Shown: positions 42,028-50,442, counted from the stretch's first letter. The stretch: DNA of 64,000 nucleotides from an uncultured Bacteroidia bacterium (GCA_902770835.1 CACXUM010000010.1:42366-106365); one strand, 5' to 3'. Notes: generated from the letters alone by a model not told the origin. Translations and numbers: made by a program.

Positions 42028-43095
42028 ATGAACAACTATTGCATCATCATGGCAGGCGGCATTGGAAGTCGTTTCTGGCCACTCAGCAAGGACAACTATC
42101 CCAAGCAATTCCTTGATATTCTGGGTACTGGGAAGAGTTTCATCCGAAGTACCTACGAGCGTTTCAGCCCTGTCATCCCCGATGAAAACTTCCTCGTGGT
42201 GACCAACAAGGCCTACAAGCAACTCGTGCTGGAACACCTGCCCATGCTCCATCCCGACCAAGTGCTTTGCGAGCCTGCAAGAAGGAATACTGCGCCTTGT
42301 ATCGCTTACGCGGCCTACCACATCCAAAGCCGCTGCAAAGAGACCAACATCGTCGTCACGCCTGCTGACCACTTGGTAACCAACGAAGTTGAATTCCAAC
42401 GCAATATTCGCTTGGGCTTTGACTTTTTGGCGAAAAACCAAAACGCTTTGATGACGATCGGAATTAAACCTTCAAGACCTGAAACGGGGTATGGATATAT
42501 TCAATGTGGAAGTAGGAGGGATGAGGTAGGAAGTAGGAATGAGGAGGTTGTGAAAGTGGAGATGTTCAAGGAAAAGCCTGATTATGAAACTGCCGTGAAG
42601 TTTGTTTCGGAAGGTAATTACCTCTGGAACAGCGGCATTTTCCTCTGGACTTTGGACGGCATCATGCAGGCGTTCAAACAGTATTTGCCCGATATGGTCG
42701 AAGTGTTCGAGAAAGGCAAAAACGACTTCGGAACAGCCAACGAGCAAGCCTTCATTGACGCGCATTTCATTGAAAGCCCCAACATCAGCATCGACTACGG
42801 CGTGATGGAGAAGTCGCCGAACACCTTCACCATCCCCGCCGACTTTGGCTGGAGCGACATTGGCACATGGGGCTCGCTGTTCACCCACGCCAAAAAGGAT
42901 GAAAACGGCAATGCCAAACGCGGCAAGGTGGTTTCTGTCGATAACAAGAATACCATTATTAATATAGAGGAGGGCACCGAGGCCGTGGTGCAAGGCTTGG
43001 AAGACTATCTCGTGGCCTTCCGCGACCATTCGCTTTTGGTGTGCCGCCTCAAGGACGAACAACAGATTAAGGTTTGGATTGAAGGATTGAAATGA
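42028..43095 (+). CDS. manC: Mannose-1-phosphate guanylyltransferase
   Basis: A 355-residue nucleotidyltransferase, starting MNNYCIIMAGGIGSRFWPLSKDNYPKQFLDIL, the canonical ManC opening with the GGxGxRxWPLS pyrophosphorylase signature. LCEPARRNTAPCIAYAAY and VVTPADHLV are conserved, as is the FGWSDIGTWGSL segment. It makes GDP-mannose from mannose-1-phosphate and GTP, the substrate for Gmd. The upstream frame to 41881 is a misreading of the preceding gene. An unusual insertion GSRRDEVGSRNEE (about residues 161-173) is encoded by a short tandem repeat. Confidence 0.95.
   Translation: MNNYCIIMAGGIGSRFWPLSKDNYPKQFLDILGTGKSFIRSTYERFSPVIPDENFLVVTNKAYKQLVLEHLPMLHPDQVLCEPARRNTAPCIAYAAYHIQSRCKETNIVVTPADHLVTNEVEFQRNIRLGFDFLAKNQNALMTIGIKPSRPETGYGYIQCGSRRDEVGSRNEEVVKVEMFKEKPDYETAVKFVSEGNYLWNSGIFLWTLDGIMQAFKQYLPDMVEVFEKGKNDFGTANEQAFIDAHFIESPNISIDYGVMEKSPNTFTIPADFGWSDIGTWGSLFTHAKKDENGNAKRGKVVSVDNKNTIINIEEGTEAVVQGLEDYLVAFRDHSLLVCRLKDEQQIKVWIEGLK
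42508..42547 (+). repeat. Imperfect tandem repeat (GGAAGTAGGAxxGATGAGG-like) inside manC
   Basis: The units GGAAGTAGGAGGGATGAGG (42508) and GGAAGTAGGAATGAGGAGG (42529) are copies of a common purine-rich unit. They encode GSRRDEVGSRNEE at a point where ManC proteins usually have a short loop. Confidence 0.65.
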
Positions 43096-43853
43096 TGGAA
43101 AATCAGCCGTTGGTATCGGTCATTATGCCTTGCTACAATGCCGAGAAATACGTTTCAGAAAGCATTGAATCTGTTGTAAATCAGACTTATACAAACTGGG
43201 AATTGCTCATCACTGACGACCAATCCTCCGACCGAACTCCAGCCATCGTGCAAGCCTTTTCAGAGAAAGAGCCTCGTATCAAGTTTGTTGTGGCAGAGCA
43301 GCATTCCGGCATTGCGGGCACCCGCAACAAAAGCCTCGCCCGAGCCAAAGGCCGTTTCGTCGCCTTCCTCGACAACGACGACCTGTGGGTTGCCGACAAA
43401 CTCGAAAAACAGGTCCGTTTCATGCTCGAAAACGGCTACGCCTTTGTTTATTCAGCCTACGAACTTATGAAAGAAGACGGTTCGCCCAAGGGTAAAACCA
43501 TCAAGACAGCAGGTGTAGTAAATTATGATAAATACTTGAAAAACACTATTATAGGCAGTGGAACCATCATGCTTGACACGCAACAAACCGGTTCATTGCT
43601 CATGCCCGACAACGCCACCAGCGACGACATGGCTCTTTGGTGCAAAATCTTGAAAGATGGCCATAGGGCATATCCTATGAAGGAAATCTTGATGAAGTAT
43701 CGGGTCAGGAATAACTCGGCTTCGTCCAACAAGCTGAAAGCTGCCAAGGATGTGTGGCTCGTTTATCGGAAACAGGAAAAACTATCTTTTTTATATGCCG
43801 CGTTCTGTTTTTGCTGCTATGCTTTCAATGCTGTCATTAAAAGGTATTTCTGA
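43092..43853 (+). CDS. Family 2 glycosyltransferase
   Basis: A 253-residue GT2 enzyme. PLVSVIMPCYNAEKYVSESIESVVNQTYTNWELLITDDQSSD is the classic nucleotide-sugar binding start, and AFLDNDDLWVADKLEKQVRF holds the DxD-type metal motif (DNDD). It likely adds a sugar in surface-glycan assembly. The ATG overlaps the manC stop (ATGATG; start at 43092 or 43095). Its TGA overlaps the ATG of the next gene by one base, so manC, this gene and the acyltransferase are coupled. Confidence 0.93.
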   Translation: MMENQPLVSVIMPCYNAEKYVSESIESVVNQTYTNWELLITDDQSSDRTPAIVQAFSEKEPRIKFVVAEQHSGIAGTRNKSLARAKGRFVAFLDNDDLWVADKLEKQVRFMLENGYAFVYSAYELMKEDGSPKGKTIKTAGVVNYDKYLKNTIIGSGTIMLDTQQTGSLLMPDNATSDDMALWCKILKDGHRAYPMKEILMKYRVRNNSASSNKLKAAKDVWLVYRKQEKLSFLYAAFCFCCYAFNAVIKRYF

Positions 43854-44659
43854 TGCAAGATTTCTACTTATATCGTCAAGCCTGGCGCTTTGATGGAGCT
43901 CCGCACGAGGAGCCAAAACTGGATAAAAAAGAAGTAGGGGCTTTGTTTAGGCAAGGAGGTTTTATGGTCAGAAATACCTACGACTTTGATTGCCAAAAGG
44001 AAACTTGTTTTTGGAACCTCATCAAAGACCAATTCGGAGGTTTGGAGGAACTATCGGGAAACACAAGAAAGAAAGTCAGGCGCTCACTTGAAAAGTTAGA
44101 GTTCAAACGCATTGACAATAAGCCAATTATCGAGTTGGGTTATCCCATATTGAAAGCCACTTTTGATGATTACGCCGTCACCGATCGCATCACAAACCAT
44201 CAAACGTTTGAAACTTATATGAAATGGTGCGAAAAGAAACATTACGATTATTGGGGTGTTTATGACCGAATTGATAATGATTTTATTGGCTTCTGTGCCA
44301 ACAGAGTTTGGGTTGATTCATGCGAATACGGAGTCGTTGGCATCAAGCCAGAATACAAAAGGAAAAGCACGGCATATCCATATTATGGATTGTTTTATTC
44401 CATGAATCAATATTACTTGCAGGAAAAAGGCTTTCGTTATGTCACCGATGGCTCGCGCAGCATTACGGAACACTCCAACATACAAGATTTTCTTATCGAG
44501 AAATTCCATTTTCGAAAGTCTTATTGCCAACTTGCCGTTCATTACAAATGGTGGGTGAAGATTGCAGTAAAAATGCTTTATCCATTCAGAAAAATCATAC
44601 CTTTGCAGCGCGTTAAGGCAATTCTCAACATGGAGGCCATGCAGCGGGGAGAGAAATAA
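43853..44659 (+). CDS. GNAT/FemAB-like acyltransferase
   Basis: A 268-residue protein. The central region (ITNHQTFETYMKWCEKKHYDYWGVYDRIDNDFIGFCANRVW...YGVVGIKPEYKRKSTAYPYYGLFYSMNQYYL) has the shape of a GNAT or FemAB-like fold. The terminal part is basic with a short hydrophobic run (WWVKIAVKMLYPFRKIIPLQRV) that may lie on the membrane. Substrate unknown; acylation of a glycan or lipid precursor is inferred from the coupled glycosyltransferase. It ends 21 bases before the terminator shared with tRNA-Asn. Confidence 0.72.
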   Translation: MQDFYLYRQAWRFDGAPHEEPKLDKKEVGALFRQGGFMVRNTYDFDCQKETCFWNLIKDQFGGLEELSGNTRKKVRRSLEKLEFKRIDNKPIIELGYPILKATFDDYAVTDRITNHQTFETYMKWCEKKHYDYWGVYDRIDNDFIGFCANRVWVDSCEYGVVGIKPEYKRKSTAYPYYGLFYSMNQYYLQEKGFRYVTDGSRSITEHSNIQDFLIEKFHFRKSYCQLAVHYKWWVKIAVKMLYPFRKIIPLQRVKAILNMEAMQRGEK

Positions 44660-44680
44660 GCAAATCACCACACAAAAAAA

Positions 44681-44696
44681 CCCCGTAGAAACGGGG
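44681..44696 (-). terminator. Hairpin terminator of tRNA-Asn
   Basis: CCCCGT-AGAA-ACGGGG is preceded on the plus strand by a run of seven A, which is a T-run after the hairpin on the minus strand. It would end the tRNA-Asn transcript and possibly also the converging acyltransferase operon. Confidence 0.75.
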
Positions 44697-44742
44697 AGAA
44701 TCTACGAGGCCAAAAAATTAATAACATGAAACATAAAAAATG

Positions 44743-44816
44743 CGCCCCCTTCAGGACTTGAACCTGAGACCCCCTGATTAACAGTCAGATGCTCTGACCA
44801 ACTGAGCTAAGGAGGC
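44743..44816 (-). tRNA. tRNA-Asn (anticodon GTT)
   Basis: The minus strand forms a 74-base cloverleaf. The acceptor GCCTCCT pairs with AGGGGGC and the discriminator is G. The D arm is GCTCAGTTGGTCAGAGC. The anticodon stem-loop is CTGACTGTTAATCAG with anticodon GTT. The T arm is CAGGTTCAAGTCCTG. CCA is not encoded. Confidence 0.95.
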
Positions 44817-44936
44817 TGCACAATGTCACAGAACTTTCTGTTTTGCGGACAATTTTTGCAGAAAATTTTTCTATAAACTCGTAAACAATTGATTATCAAT
44901 GAGAAATTTTTCTACTTTTGGCATCAAATTATTTAC

Positions 44937-44944
44937 TACCTTTG
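44937..44944 (+). promoter_or_regulatory. -7 box TACCTTTG for the PfkB kinase gene
   Basis: A perfect TACCTTTG lies 49 bases before the ATG at 44994, and a TTTG that could be a -33 element lies 16 bases upstream of it. It lies downstream of the alternative ATG at 44889, which is therefore rejected. Confidence 0.65.
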
Positions 44945-44993
44945 CAAAAAATTAGAAATATCGAATTACAAATCACAAATCTTTGAATCGAAA

Positions 44994-45968
44994 ATGGAAA
45001 GAATACTCGGCATCGGGAGTGCTTTGGTCGACATCCTGACCCAAATCCCAAATGAAAGCATCCTTCAAGAACTGAACCTCCCCAAAGGAAGCATGACCTA
45101 CGTCGACGCTGAAACCTCAGTGGAAATAGGAAAAAAATTGGCTCATCTTGGCAATCAAATGGCCTCGGGTGGCTCGGCGGCCAACACCATGAGCGGCCTT
45201 GCCCAATTGGGCATCGAAGCGGGCTTTTTGAGCAAAATCGGCAAGGACGAAATAGGGCAATTCTTTGAAAAACAAATGACTGAAAGCCATGTGAAGCCCT
45301 TGATGCTCAAGAGTGAAACGCCTTCAGGTCGTGTGCAAGCCTTGGTCACAGCCGACGGTGAACGCACCTTCGCCACCTGCCTCGGCGCCGCTGCCGAAAT
45401 GTGTGCCGACGACATCAAACCCGAACTTTTTGAAGGTTGGGACATTTTCTACGTGGAAGGCTATTTGGTGGCCAATCCCGACATGCTGAAAAAAGCCATC
45501 GCAACGGCCAAGGACAAAAGCCTGAAAATCGCCATTGATTTGGCCAGTTACAATGTGGTGGAGGAAAGCCGCGATTTTCTCTTGGACCTCATCAACAATT
45601 ACGTCGACATCGTGTTTGCCAATGAACAAGAGGCCTTTGCCTTGACGGGCTTGGAGCCAGAAGAAGCCTTGCGTTTCATTGCCTCGAAAGTGCAAATCGC
45701 GGTGGTGAAAGTGGGTGCCAAAGGTGCTTTCGTCCAGCGCGGCAATGAAATCGTTACCGTGCCGCCAATGGAAGCCACGGTGGTCGACACGACGGGCGCG
45801 GGCGACATGTGGGCTGCGGGATTCCTCGCGGGTCTCGTCAAAGGCGAAAACTTGCAGAAATGCGGCAAGATGGGTGCAATCGTGGCCAAAAACATCATAG
45901 AGGTAGTTGGAGCCAAAATGGATGCCGCGCGTTGGGAGAAAATTCACGCCGACATTGCAAAATTGTAA
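44994..45968 (+). CDS. PfkB family carbohydrate kinase (adenosine kinase-like)
   Basis: A 324-residue kinase. The N-terminal segment MERILGIGSALVDILTQIPNESILQELNLPKGSMTYVD and GGSAANTMSGLAQLGIEAGFLSKIGKDEIG form PfkB signature 1. Signature 2 is VVDTTGAGDMWAAGFLAGL (about residues 261-279), with the catalytic Asp in GAGD. Adenosine kinase-like members in Bacteroidota share this arrangement, but ribose or other sugars cannot be excluded. It is monocistronic, with its own promoter and a new promoter 31 bases after its stop. Confidence 0.92.
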   Translation: MERILGIGSALVDILTQIPNESILQELNLPKGSMTYVDAETSVEIGKKLAHLGNQMASGGSAANTMSGLAQLGIEAGFLSKIGKDEIGQFFEKQMTESHVKPLMLKSETPSGRVQALVTADGERTFATCLGAAAEMCADDIKPELFEGWDIFYVEGYLVANPDMLKKAIATAKDKSLKIAIDLASYNVVEESRDFLLDLINNYVDIVFANEQEAFALTGLEPEEALRFIASKVQIAVVKVGAKGAFVQRGNEIVTVPPMEATVVDTTGAGDMWAAGFLAGLVKGENLQKCGKMGAIVAKNIIEVVGAKMDAARWEKIHADIAKL

Positions 45969-45998
45969 TTAATTAGGTGGAGCAATTGCTTTTTTTTG

Positions 45999-46006
45999 TA
46001 CCTTTG
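45999..46006 (+). promoter_or_regulatory. -7 box TACCTTTG for the EF-G-like gene
   Basis: A perfect TACCTTTG lies 60 bases before the ATG at 46067, leaving a longer 5' leader than most genes here. Confidence 0.6.
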
Positions 46007-46066
46007 CGCCCACTATAGTATTTTTCGCGAAAAATAAATATTTAATAATTAGACAGTTAGATAAAA

Positions 46067-48202
46067 ATGAAGGAATTCCAGACAAAAGACATCCGCAATG
46101 TTGCCCTCATCGGCGCAGCAAAGTCGGGTAAGACCACCCTTGCCGAAAACATGCTTTTCGAAGGCAAACTCATCAACAGAAAAGGTAGCACCGACGAGAA
46201 AAACACCGTTTCCGACTACCGTCCCATCGAAATGGAACGTCAGATTTCGGTGAACGCCTCTATGCTGTACACCATCTACAACGACAAGAAAATCAACATC
46301 TTGGACACTCCCGGTTTCACCGATTTCTCGGGCGACATCGTTTCGTGCCTCTATGCAGCCGACATGGCCGTTTGCACCGTCAATGCCCAGTCGGGTGTTG
46401 AAGCCACTACCGAAAACGCTTGGCGTCATGCCGCCAACACCAACAAGCCGGTTGTGTTCTTCATGAACCAACTCGACCACAGCAACGCCAACTTCGACAA
46501 CACCATCCGCGAACTGAAAGAATATTTCGGCGACAAAGTGACGCCTATACAATATCCCGTCAACGCCGGTGAAGACTTCAACGCTGTCATCGACTTGATT
46601 ATGATGAAGATGTTGGTTTTCAAAAACGGCAACGGAGCACCTGAAATCCAGGACATTCCCGCCGCTGAAATGGCCAAGGCCGAAGAGATGCACAACAGCC
46701 TCATCGAGCACGCTGCCGAAGGCGAAGAAGCCCTGATGGAGAAGTTCTTCGAGGAAATGACCCTGAGCGAGGAAGACATGGAACGCGGTATCCACCTCGG
46801 TATCGTCAACCGTGAGATGTTCCCCGTCATTTGCGGCGCTGCCAAGCGCGGCGTGGGCGTCACCCGTCTGATGGATTTCCTCATCAACGCCTGCCCGTCG
46901 CCTGCCGACATGCCGGCCATCAAAGCCAACAACGGACAAGAATTCCACAACAGCAACGACGACCCGACCGCCCTGTTCATCTTCAAGGTGACGACCGAAC
47001 AAAACCTCGGCGACGTGGCATGGATGCGCGTTTACGGCGGCACCGTCGTGAAGAGCCAAGACTTGGTCAACCCGCGTACGGGCAACAAGGAGCGTCTGTC
47101 GCAACTGTTGGTTTTCCGTGGCAAGAACCGCGAGGAAGTCGAGAAAGTGAACGCCGGCGACATCATCTGCACCATCAAACTGAAGGATGGCCGCATTGGT
47201 GATTCTTTGGTCGATGCCAAGGCTGGCGAAGCCATCTTCCCCGAAATCCCGTTCCCGACCCCGATTTTCTCGATTGCAGTCAAGGCCGTCAACTCGCAGG
47301 AAGACGAAAAACTTGGTAGCATCCTCAACGATATGCACAAGACCGACCCGACCGTCATCAGCGGCATGTCGCGCGAACTGCGCCAAAACATCCTGCAATG
47401 CCAAGGCGAATACCACTTCAACACCCTGAAATGGTACTTCGACAACGTTTATAAGATTGCCATCGAAACGGCTGCTCCGAAGATTCCGTATCGCGAAACC
47501 ATCACCAAGAGCGCAAGCGCCAGCTATCGTCACAAGAAGCAGTCTGGCGGTAGCGGTCAGTTCGGTGAGGTTCACATGCAATTGGCTCCTTATTTCGAGG
47601 GCTACACCGACCCGAGCGAACTGCAAGTGCGCGACAAGCAAGAGTATGAACTGCCTTGGGGCGGCAAACTCATCTTCGCCAACTGCGTGGTGGGTGGTGC
47701 CATCGATGCCCGCTTCATGCCCGCCATCCTGAAGGGTGTGAACGAGCGCCTCGAACAAGGTCCTCTGACGGGTTCCTACGCCCGCGACATCATCTGCTAC
47801 ATCTACGATGGTAAGATGCACCCGGTCGACTCCAACGAAATGGCCTTTAAGATTGCCGGTCGTATGGCCTTCAGCGCAGCCTTCAAGAACGCTGGCCCGA
47901 AGATCATGGAACCCATTTACGACCTTGACGTGCGTATGCCCGCCGACCTGATGGGTGCCGTTATGACCGACCTGCAAGGCCGCCGCGCCATCGTGATGGG
48001 TATGGATAGCGACCACAACTACCAGACCATCCACGCCAAGGTGCCGTTGGCCGAAATGGACCGTTATTCGACCACGCTGAGTTCGCTGACCTCTGGCCGT
48101 GGCACCTTCACGATGAAGTATGCCGAGTACCAGCAAGTGCCCACCGACGTGCAGAACCGCCTGCTCAAGGAGTACGAAGAGAGCCAGAAGGAAGAAGAAT
48201 AA
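46067..48202 (+). CDS. Elongation factor G paralogue (EF-G2-like translational GTPase)
   Basis: A 711-residue GTPase with full EF-G domain order. The G1 loop is GAAKSGKTT (16-24), G3 is DTPGF, and the G4 site reads NQLD where EF-G proper has NKxD. Domain II-IV landmarks include ITKSASASYRHKKQSGGSGQFGEVHMQL and a domain IV/V ending TLSSLTSGRGTFTMKYAEYQQVP. It is therefore a paralogue rather than the main EF-G; such copies can act in ribosome recycling or stress. It uses a more GC-ending, regular codon set than its neighbours, suggesting strong expression. It ends at a strong terminator. Confidence 0.9.
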   Translation: MKEFQTKDIRNVALIGAAKSGKTTLAENMLFEGKLINRKGSTDEKNTVSDYRPIEMERQISVNASMLYTIYNDKKINILDTPGFTDFSGDIVSCLYAADMAVCTVNAQSGVEATTENAWRHAANTNKPVVFFMNQLDHSNANFDNTIRELKEYFGDKVTPIQYPVNAGEDFNAVIDLIMMKMLVFKNGNGAPEIQDIPAAEMAKAEEMHNSLIEHAAEGEEALMEKFFEEMTLSEEDMERGIHLGIVNREMFPVICGAAKRGVGVTRLMDFLINACPSPADMPAIKANNGQEFHNSNDDPTALFIFKVTTEQNLGDVAWMRVYGGTVVKSQDLVNPRTGNKERLSQLLVFRGKNREEVEKVNAGDIICTIKLKDGRIGDSLVDAKAGEAIFPEIPFPTPIFSIAVKAVNSQEDEKLGSILNDMHKTDPTVISGMSRELRQNILQCQGEYHFNTLKWYFDNVYKIAIETAAPKIPYRETITKSASASYRHKKQSGGSGQFGEVHMQLAPYFEGYTDPSELQVRDKQEYELPWGGKLIFANCVVGGAIDARFMPAILKGVNERLEQGPLTGSYARDIICYIYDGKMHPVDSNEMAFKIAGRMAFSAAFKNAGPKIMEPIYDLDVRMPADLMGAVMTDLQGRRAIVMGMDSDHNYQTIHAKVPLAEMDRYSTTLSSLTSGRGTFTMKYAEYQQVPTDVQNRLLKEYEESQKEEE

Positions 48203-48236
48203 TAGTTTTGTATTTTTTCATAAGTATTGCATTTTT

Positions 48237-48269
48237 CCCCGCCGCAAAACCAATGTGGCGGGGTTTTTT
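48237..48269 (+). terminator. Rho-independent terminator of the EF-G-like gene
   Basis: CCCCGCCGCA (48237-48246) pairs with TGTGGCGGGG (48254-48263) through one G-T wobble and is followed by six T. It sits just before the next promoter at 48273. Confidence 0.88.
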
Positions 48270-48272
48270 GTT

Positions 48273-48280
48273 TATTTTTG
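48273..48280 (+). promoter_or_regulatory. -7 box TATTTTTG for the TPR-HTH regulator gene
   Basis: TATTTTTG ends six bases before the ATG at 48286, consistent with a leaderless mRNA, and directly follows the upstream terminator. Confidence 0.6.
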
Positions 48281-48285
48281 CAAGC

Positions 48286-50124
48286 ATGAAAGCAAAGGCT
48301 TTTGCCATAGGATTATTCTTGCTGGCCCTTGTCGCCTGCCGCCCATCGACCAAAGTCGTTGAGCCTGCCGAAACGCCGTCGCCCGAATTGCTGACCGTCG
48401 ACAGCCTTTTATGGCAGCAGCCCGACACCGCCTTGGCGTGCCTCGTTTCCTGTTTCGATGCCTGCACGACCACGGAATACAACCGCCATTACGCCAACCT
48501 CTTGCTCTCCGAACTGCTCTACAAGAACGACTACGCCCAAACCAACCGCCCCGCCTTGCGCCAGGCCGTGGCCTATTTCGACAGCCTCGTGGGAGAGGCT
48601 CCCCCTTTGCAAAGGGGGTCGGGGGGATTTCCCCCTTTGAAAGGGGGTAAGGGGGATTCAAAACACAAGCCTATCTCCAATAATGACCACTTCTTCCTCG
48701 CCGCCCGCGCCCATTATATTAATGGTGTGGGCTACTACGAAAACGACAGCGTGATTGAAGCCTGCCGCGAATACCTGAAAGCACTGGAAATCATGGAGGA
48801 ACATTTTGAGGAGAAGGAACTGGTTGGGGACAGGGCGAAATTCTTGGCTTTGGCTTATACACATTTGATGGGTTTGTTTTCCGATTTCTATCTTCACGAA
48901 CAAGCCATTCATTTTGCGAAATACTCTATACCTTATTATTTGAAATTAGAATCACCATCTTGGCATTTGTCATGGGTATTGAATGAAATAGGGTCACATT
49001 ATGAGATGATGAAAGAATTGGATAGTGCAGACTATTACTATAGACAAGCTATTCACTATTTACCTGACACAACTTATCGAACTTATCGGGACATTACAGC
49101 CCGTCGCGCCATATTATTGTATGACAAAGAAAAGAGCCTTGAAAAAGCGTTATCGATAATGTATCGCTTGGCTAGCATGGCTATGGAAAGCAAGGAGCTA
49201 TTAGCCCGTTATCTGTTTATTGGTGATATTTATTATTACGAAAAGCAATTCGATTCTGCTTGGGTCTATTTGAAATACGTGTTTGACAACACACAAAGCT
49301 TCGACAGTAAATTGTTGGCAGCCGAAAGGTTACGGGAAATTTCCATGTATAACGGCGATACTATAGAAGCGAAAGAATATGCCTTGATTCGCTCTCAACA
49401 CGCCACATTAAAGGATGAGGACGGCAAACTACATTCCGCTTTGAGTACACTTTGCCAGCAGCATGAGCATAATAGACAAGAAGCCCAACACAGACTAAAA
49501 ACCCAAAAGGCCGCAAGGCGTTGGGGCATTGCCTTGGTCTTGGCTGCTTTTGTTGTATCCGTTGTATCTCTTCTATTGGTCATTCTCAGACGAAGGATGA
49601 GAACCGAACAATACTCACATAAAATGGAGCAAGCCGCCCTTTCGGGCAGGCTGAAGCGGAGCAATGAGGAGTTGCGCGAGCTGAAAGGACAAATCAGCCA
49701 GCAGGAAAAGAATAAAACGGTTCCCAAAGTCGAAAGTGCTGCCACATTTGCCGAGGAGCCTGTCTGCCAACTGATTATGGAGCGCGTGAACAAAGGGCAG
49801 TTCAAGTCGCAGATGGATTGCAGGGTTTACAAGGACTTCGCGCTCAGCAAAGCCCAACTTTCGGCCTTGCGCGAGGCCGCCGACTGCCATTTCAACAGAT
49901 TCACCTATCGCCTTTCCAAAGACTTTCCTGAACTCACCAAAACCGACCTCGACTATTGCTGCCTTTATTTGCTCGACCTTTCAGATGCCGACATTTCCGC
50001 ACTAATGCAACGCGCCTACAACACCGTAAATGAGCGCAACACCAAATTGAAGAAAGTTTTTGGTGCCCATAAATCGCTTTTTTCCGCATTACAAGACATA
50101 GCTCGCGAATATTCATCTAATTGA
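48286..50124 (+). CDS. Membrane TPR-HTH (LuxR-like) regulator with N-terminal lipobox
   Basis: A 612-residue protein from ATG 48286 (MKAKAFAIGLFLLALVAC, lipobox-like signal). TPR-type helical repeats fill about residues 30-400. A transmembrane helix follows (IALVLAAFVVSVVSLLLVILRRR, about 410-433), then a coiled coil. The C-terminal HTH-like domain is FPELTKTDLDYCCLYLLDLSDADISALMQRAYNTVNERNTKLKKVFG. This is the Bacteroidota class of membrane-bound TPR regulators that sense envelope signals. Residues about 106-125 are encoded by an inserted C/G-rich dispersed repeat. The middle (about 48880-49480) is visibly AT-richer than both ends. It precedes a small secreted peptide and a T9SS cargo gene. 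Confidence 0.86.
   Translation: MKAKAFAIGLFLLALVACRPSTKVVEPAETPSPELLTVDSLLWQQPDTALACLVSCFDACTTTEYNRHYANLLLSELLYKNDYAQTNRPALRQAVAYFDSLVGEAPPLQRGSGGFPPLKGGKGDSKHKPISNNDHFFLAARAHYINGVGYYENDSVIEACREYLKALEIMEEHFEEKELVGDRAKFLALAYTHLMGLFSDFYLHEQAIHFAKYSIPYYLKLESPSWHLSWVLNEIGSHYEMMKELDSADYYYRQAIHYLPDTTYRTYRDITARRAILLYDKEKSLEKALSIMYRLASMAMESKELLARYLFIGDIYYYEKQFDSAWVYLKYVFDNTQSFDSKLLAAERLREISMYNGDTIEAKEYALIRSQHATLKDEDGKLHSALSTLCQQHEHNRQEAQHRLKTQKAARRWGIALVLAAFVVSVVSLLLVILRRRMRTEQYSHKMEQAALSGRLKRSNEELRELKGQISQQEKNKTVPKVESAATFAEEPVCQLIMERVNKGQFKSQMDCRVYKDFALSKAQLSALREAADCHFNRFTYRLSKDFPELTKTDLDYCCLYLLDLSDADISALMQRAYNTVNERNTKLKKVFGAHKSLFSALQDIAREYSSN
48601..48659. repeat. CCCCCTTT...AAAGGGGG dispersed repeat, two units in frame
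   Basis: CCCCCTTTGCAAAGGGGG (48601-48618) and CCCCCTTTGAAAGGGGG (48631-48647), each followed by a G-rich tail, form two units of 30 and 29 bases. They are translated as PPLQRGSGGF PPLKGGKGDS inside the TPR regulator. Confidence 0.75.
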
Positions 50125-50197
50125 ATAACAAGATATTATCAAATAATCCGAACAAATCCGAACATGGTTTTCCTTGACATGGGGTTTTGAAGCATGA

Positions 50198-50205
50198 TAC
50201 CTTTG
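50198..50205 (+). promoter_or_regulatory. -7 box TACCTTTG for the small-peptide gene
   Basis: TACCTTTG ends 26 bases before the ATG at 50231. The nearby TGAATAACAAGAT (50123) and CGAATTTTAAA (50209) also occur ahead of the T9SS gene at 58793. Confidence 0.65.
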
Positions 50206-50230
50206 TATCGAATTTTAAACCAACAAAGCG

Positions 50231-50383
50231 ATGAAAAAAATAAGCAAATTTGTTCTGATGCTCTGCTTCGTCCTTTCGGCAGCATGGTACAATGCCTATG
50301 GCACCAGCACAACGGATGGCCACAGCAGTACAATAATAAAAGATGAATATTACCAAACAAAAAAAATCGTGATTACTCAATAA
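50231..50383 (+). CDS. 50-residue secreted peptide
   Basis: The reading frame encodes a typical Sec signal peptide (MKKISKFVLMLCFVLSAAWY, cleavage likely near NAYG). About 26-28 mature residues follow, rich in Thr/Ser and ending in KKIVITQ. It has its own perfect -7 box. It lies between the TPR-HTH regulator and a T9SS cargo gene that starts 60 bases later. No homologous family was recognised. Function is unknown; a signal, matrix or adhesin-linked peptide is possible. Confidence 0.6.
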   Translation: MKKISKFVLMLCFVLSAAWYNAYGTSTTDGHSSTIIKDEYYQTKKIVITQ

Positions 50384-50442
50384 ATGTATAACCTTGCAGA
50401 AACCACCTTGATTCAAGGTGATTGCTGCCAAAATTTGTTTTT

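Noticed and set aside
46049-48136. 695-residue minus-strand frame antisense to the EF-G-like gene
   Set aside because: Long only because of the regular codon use of the EF-G-like gene. Its Val/His/Gly-rich product has no signal or domain.
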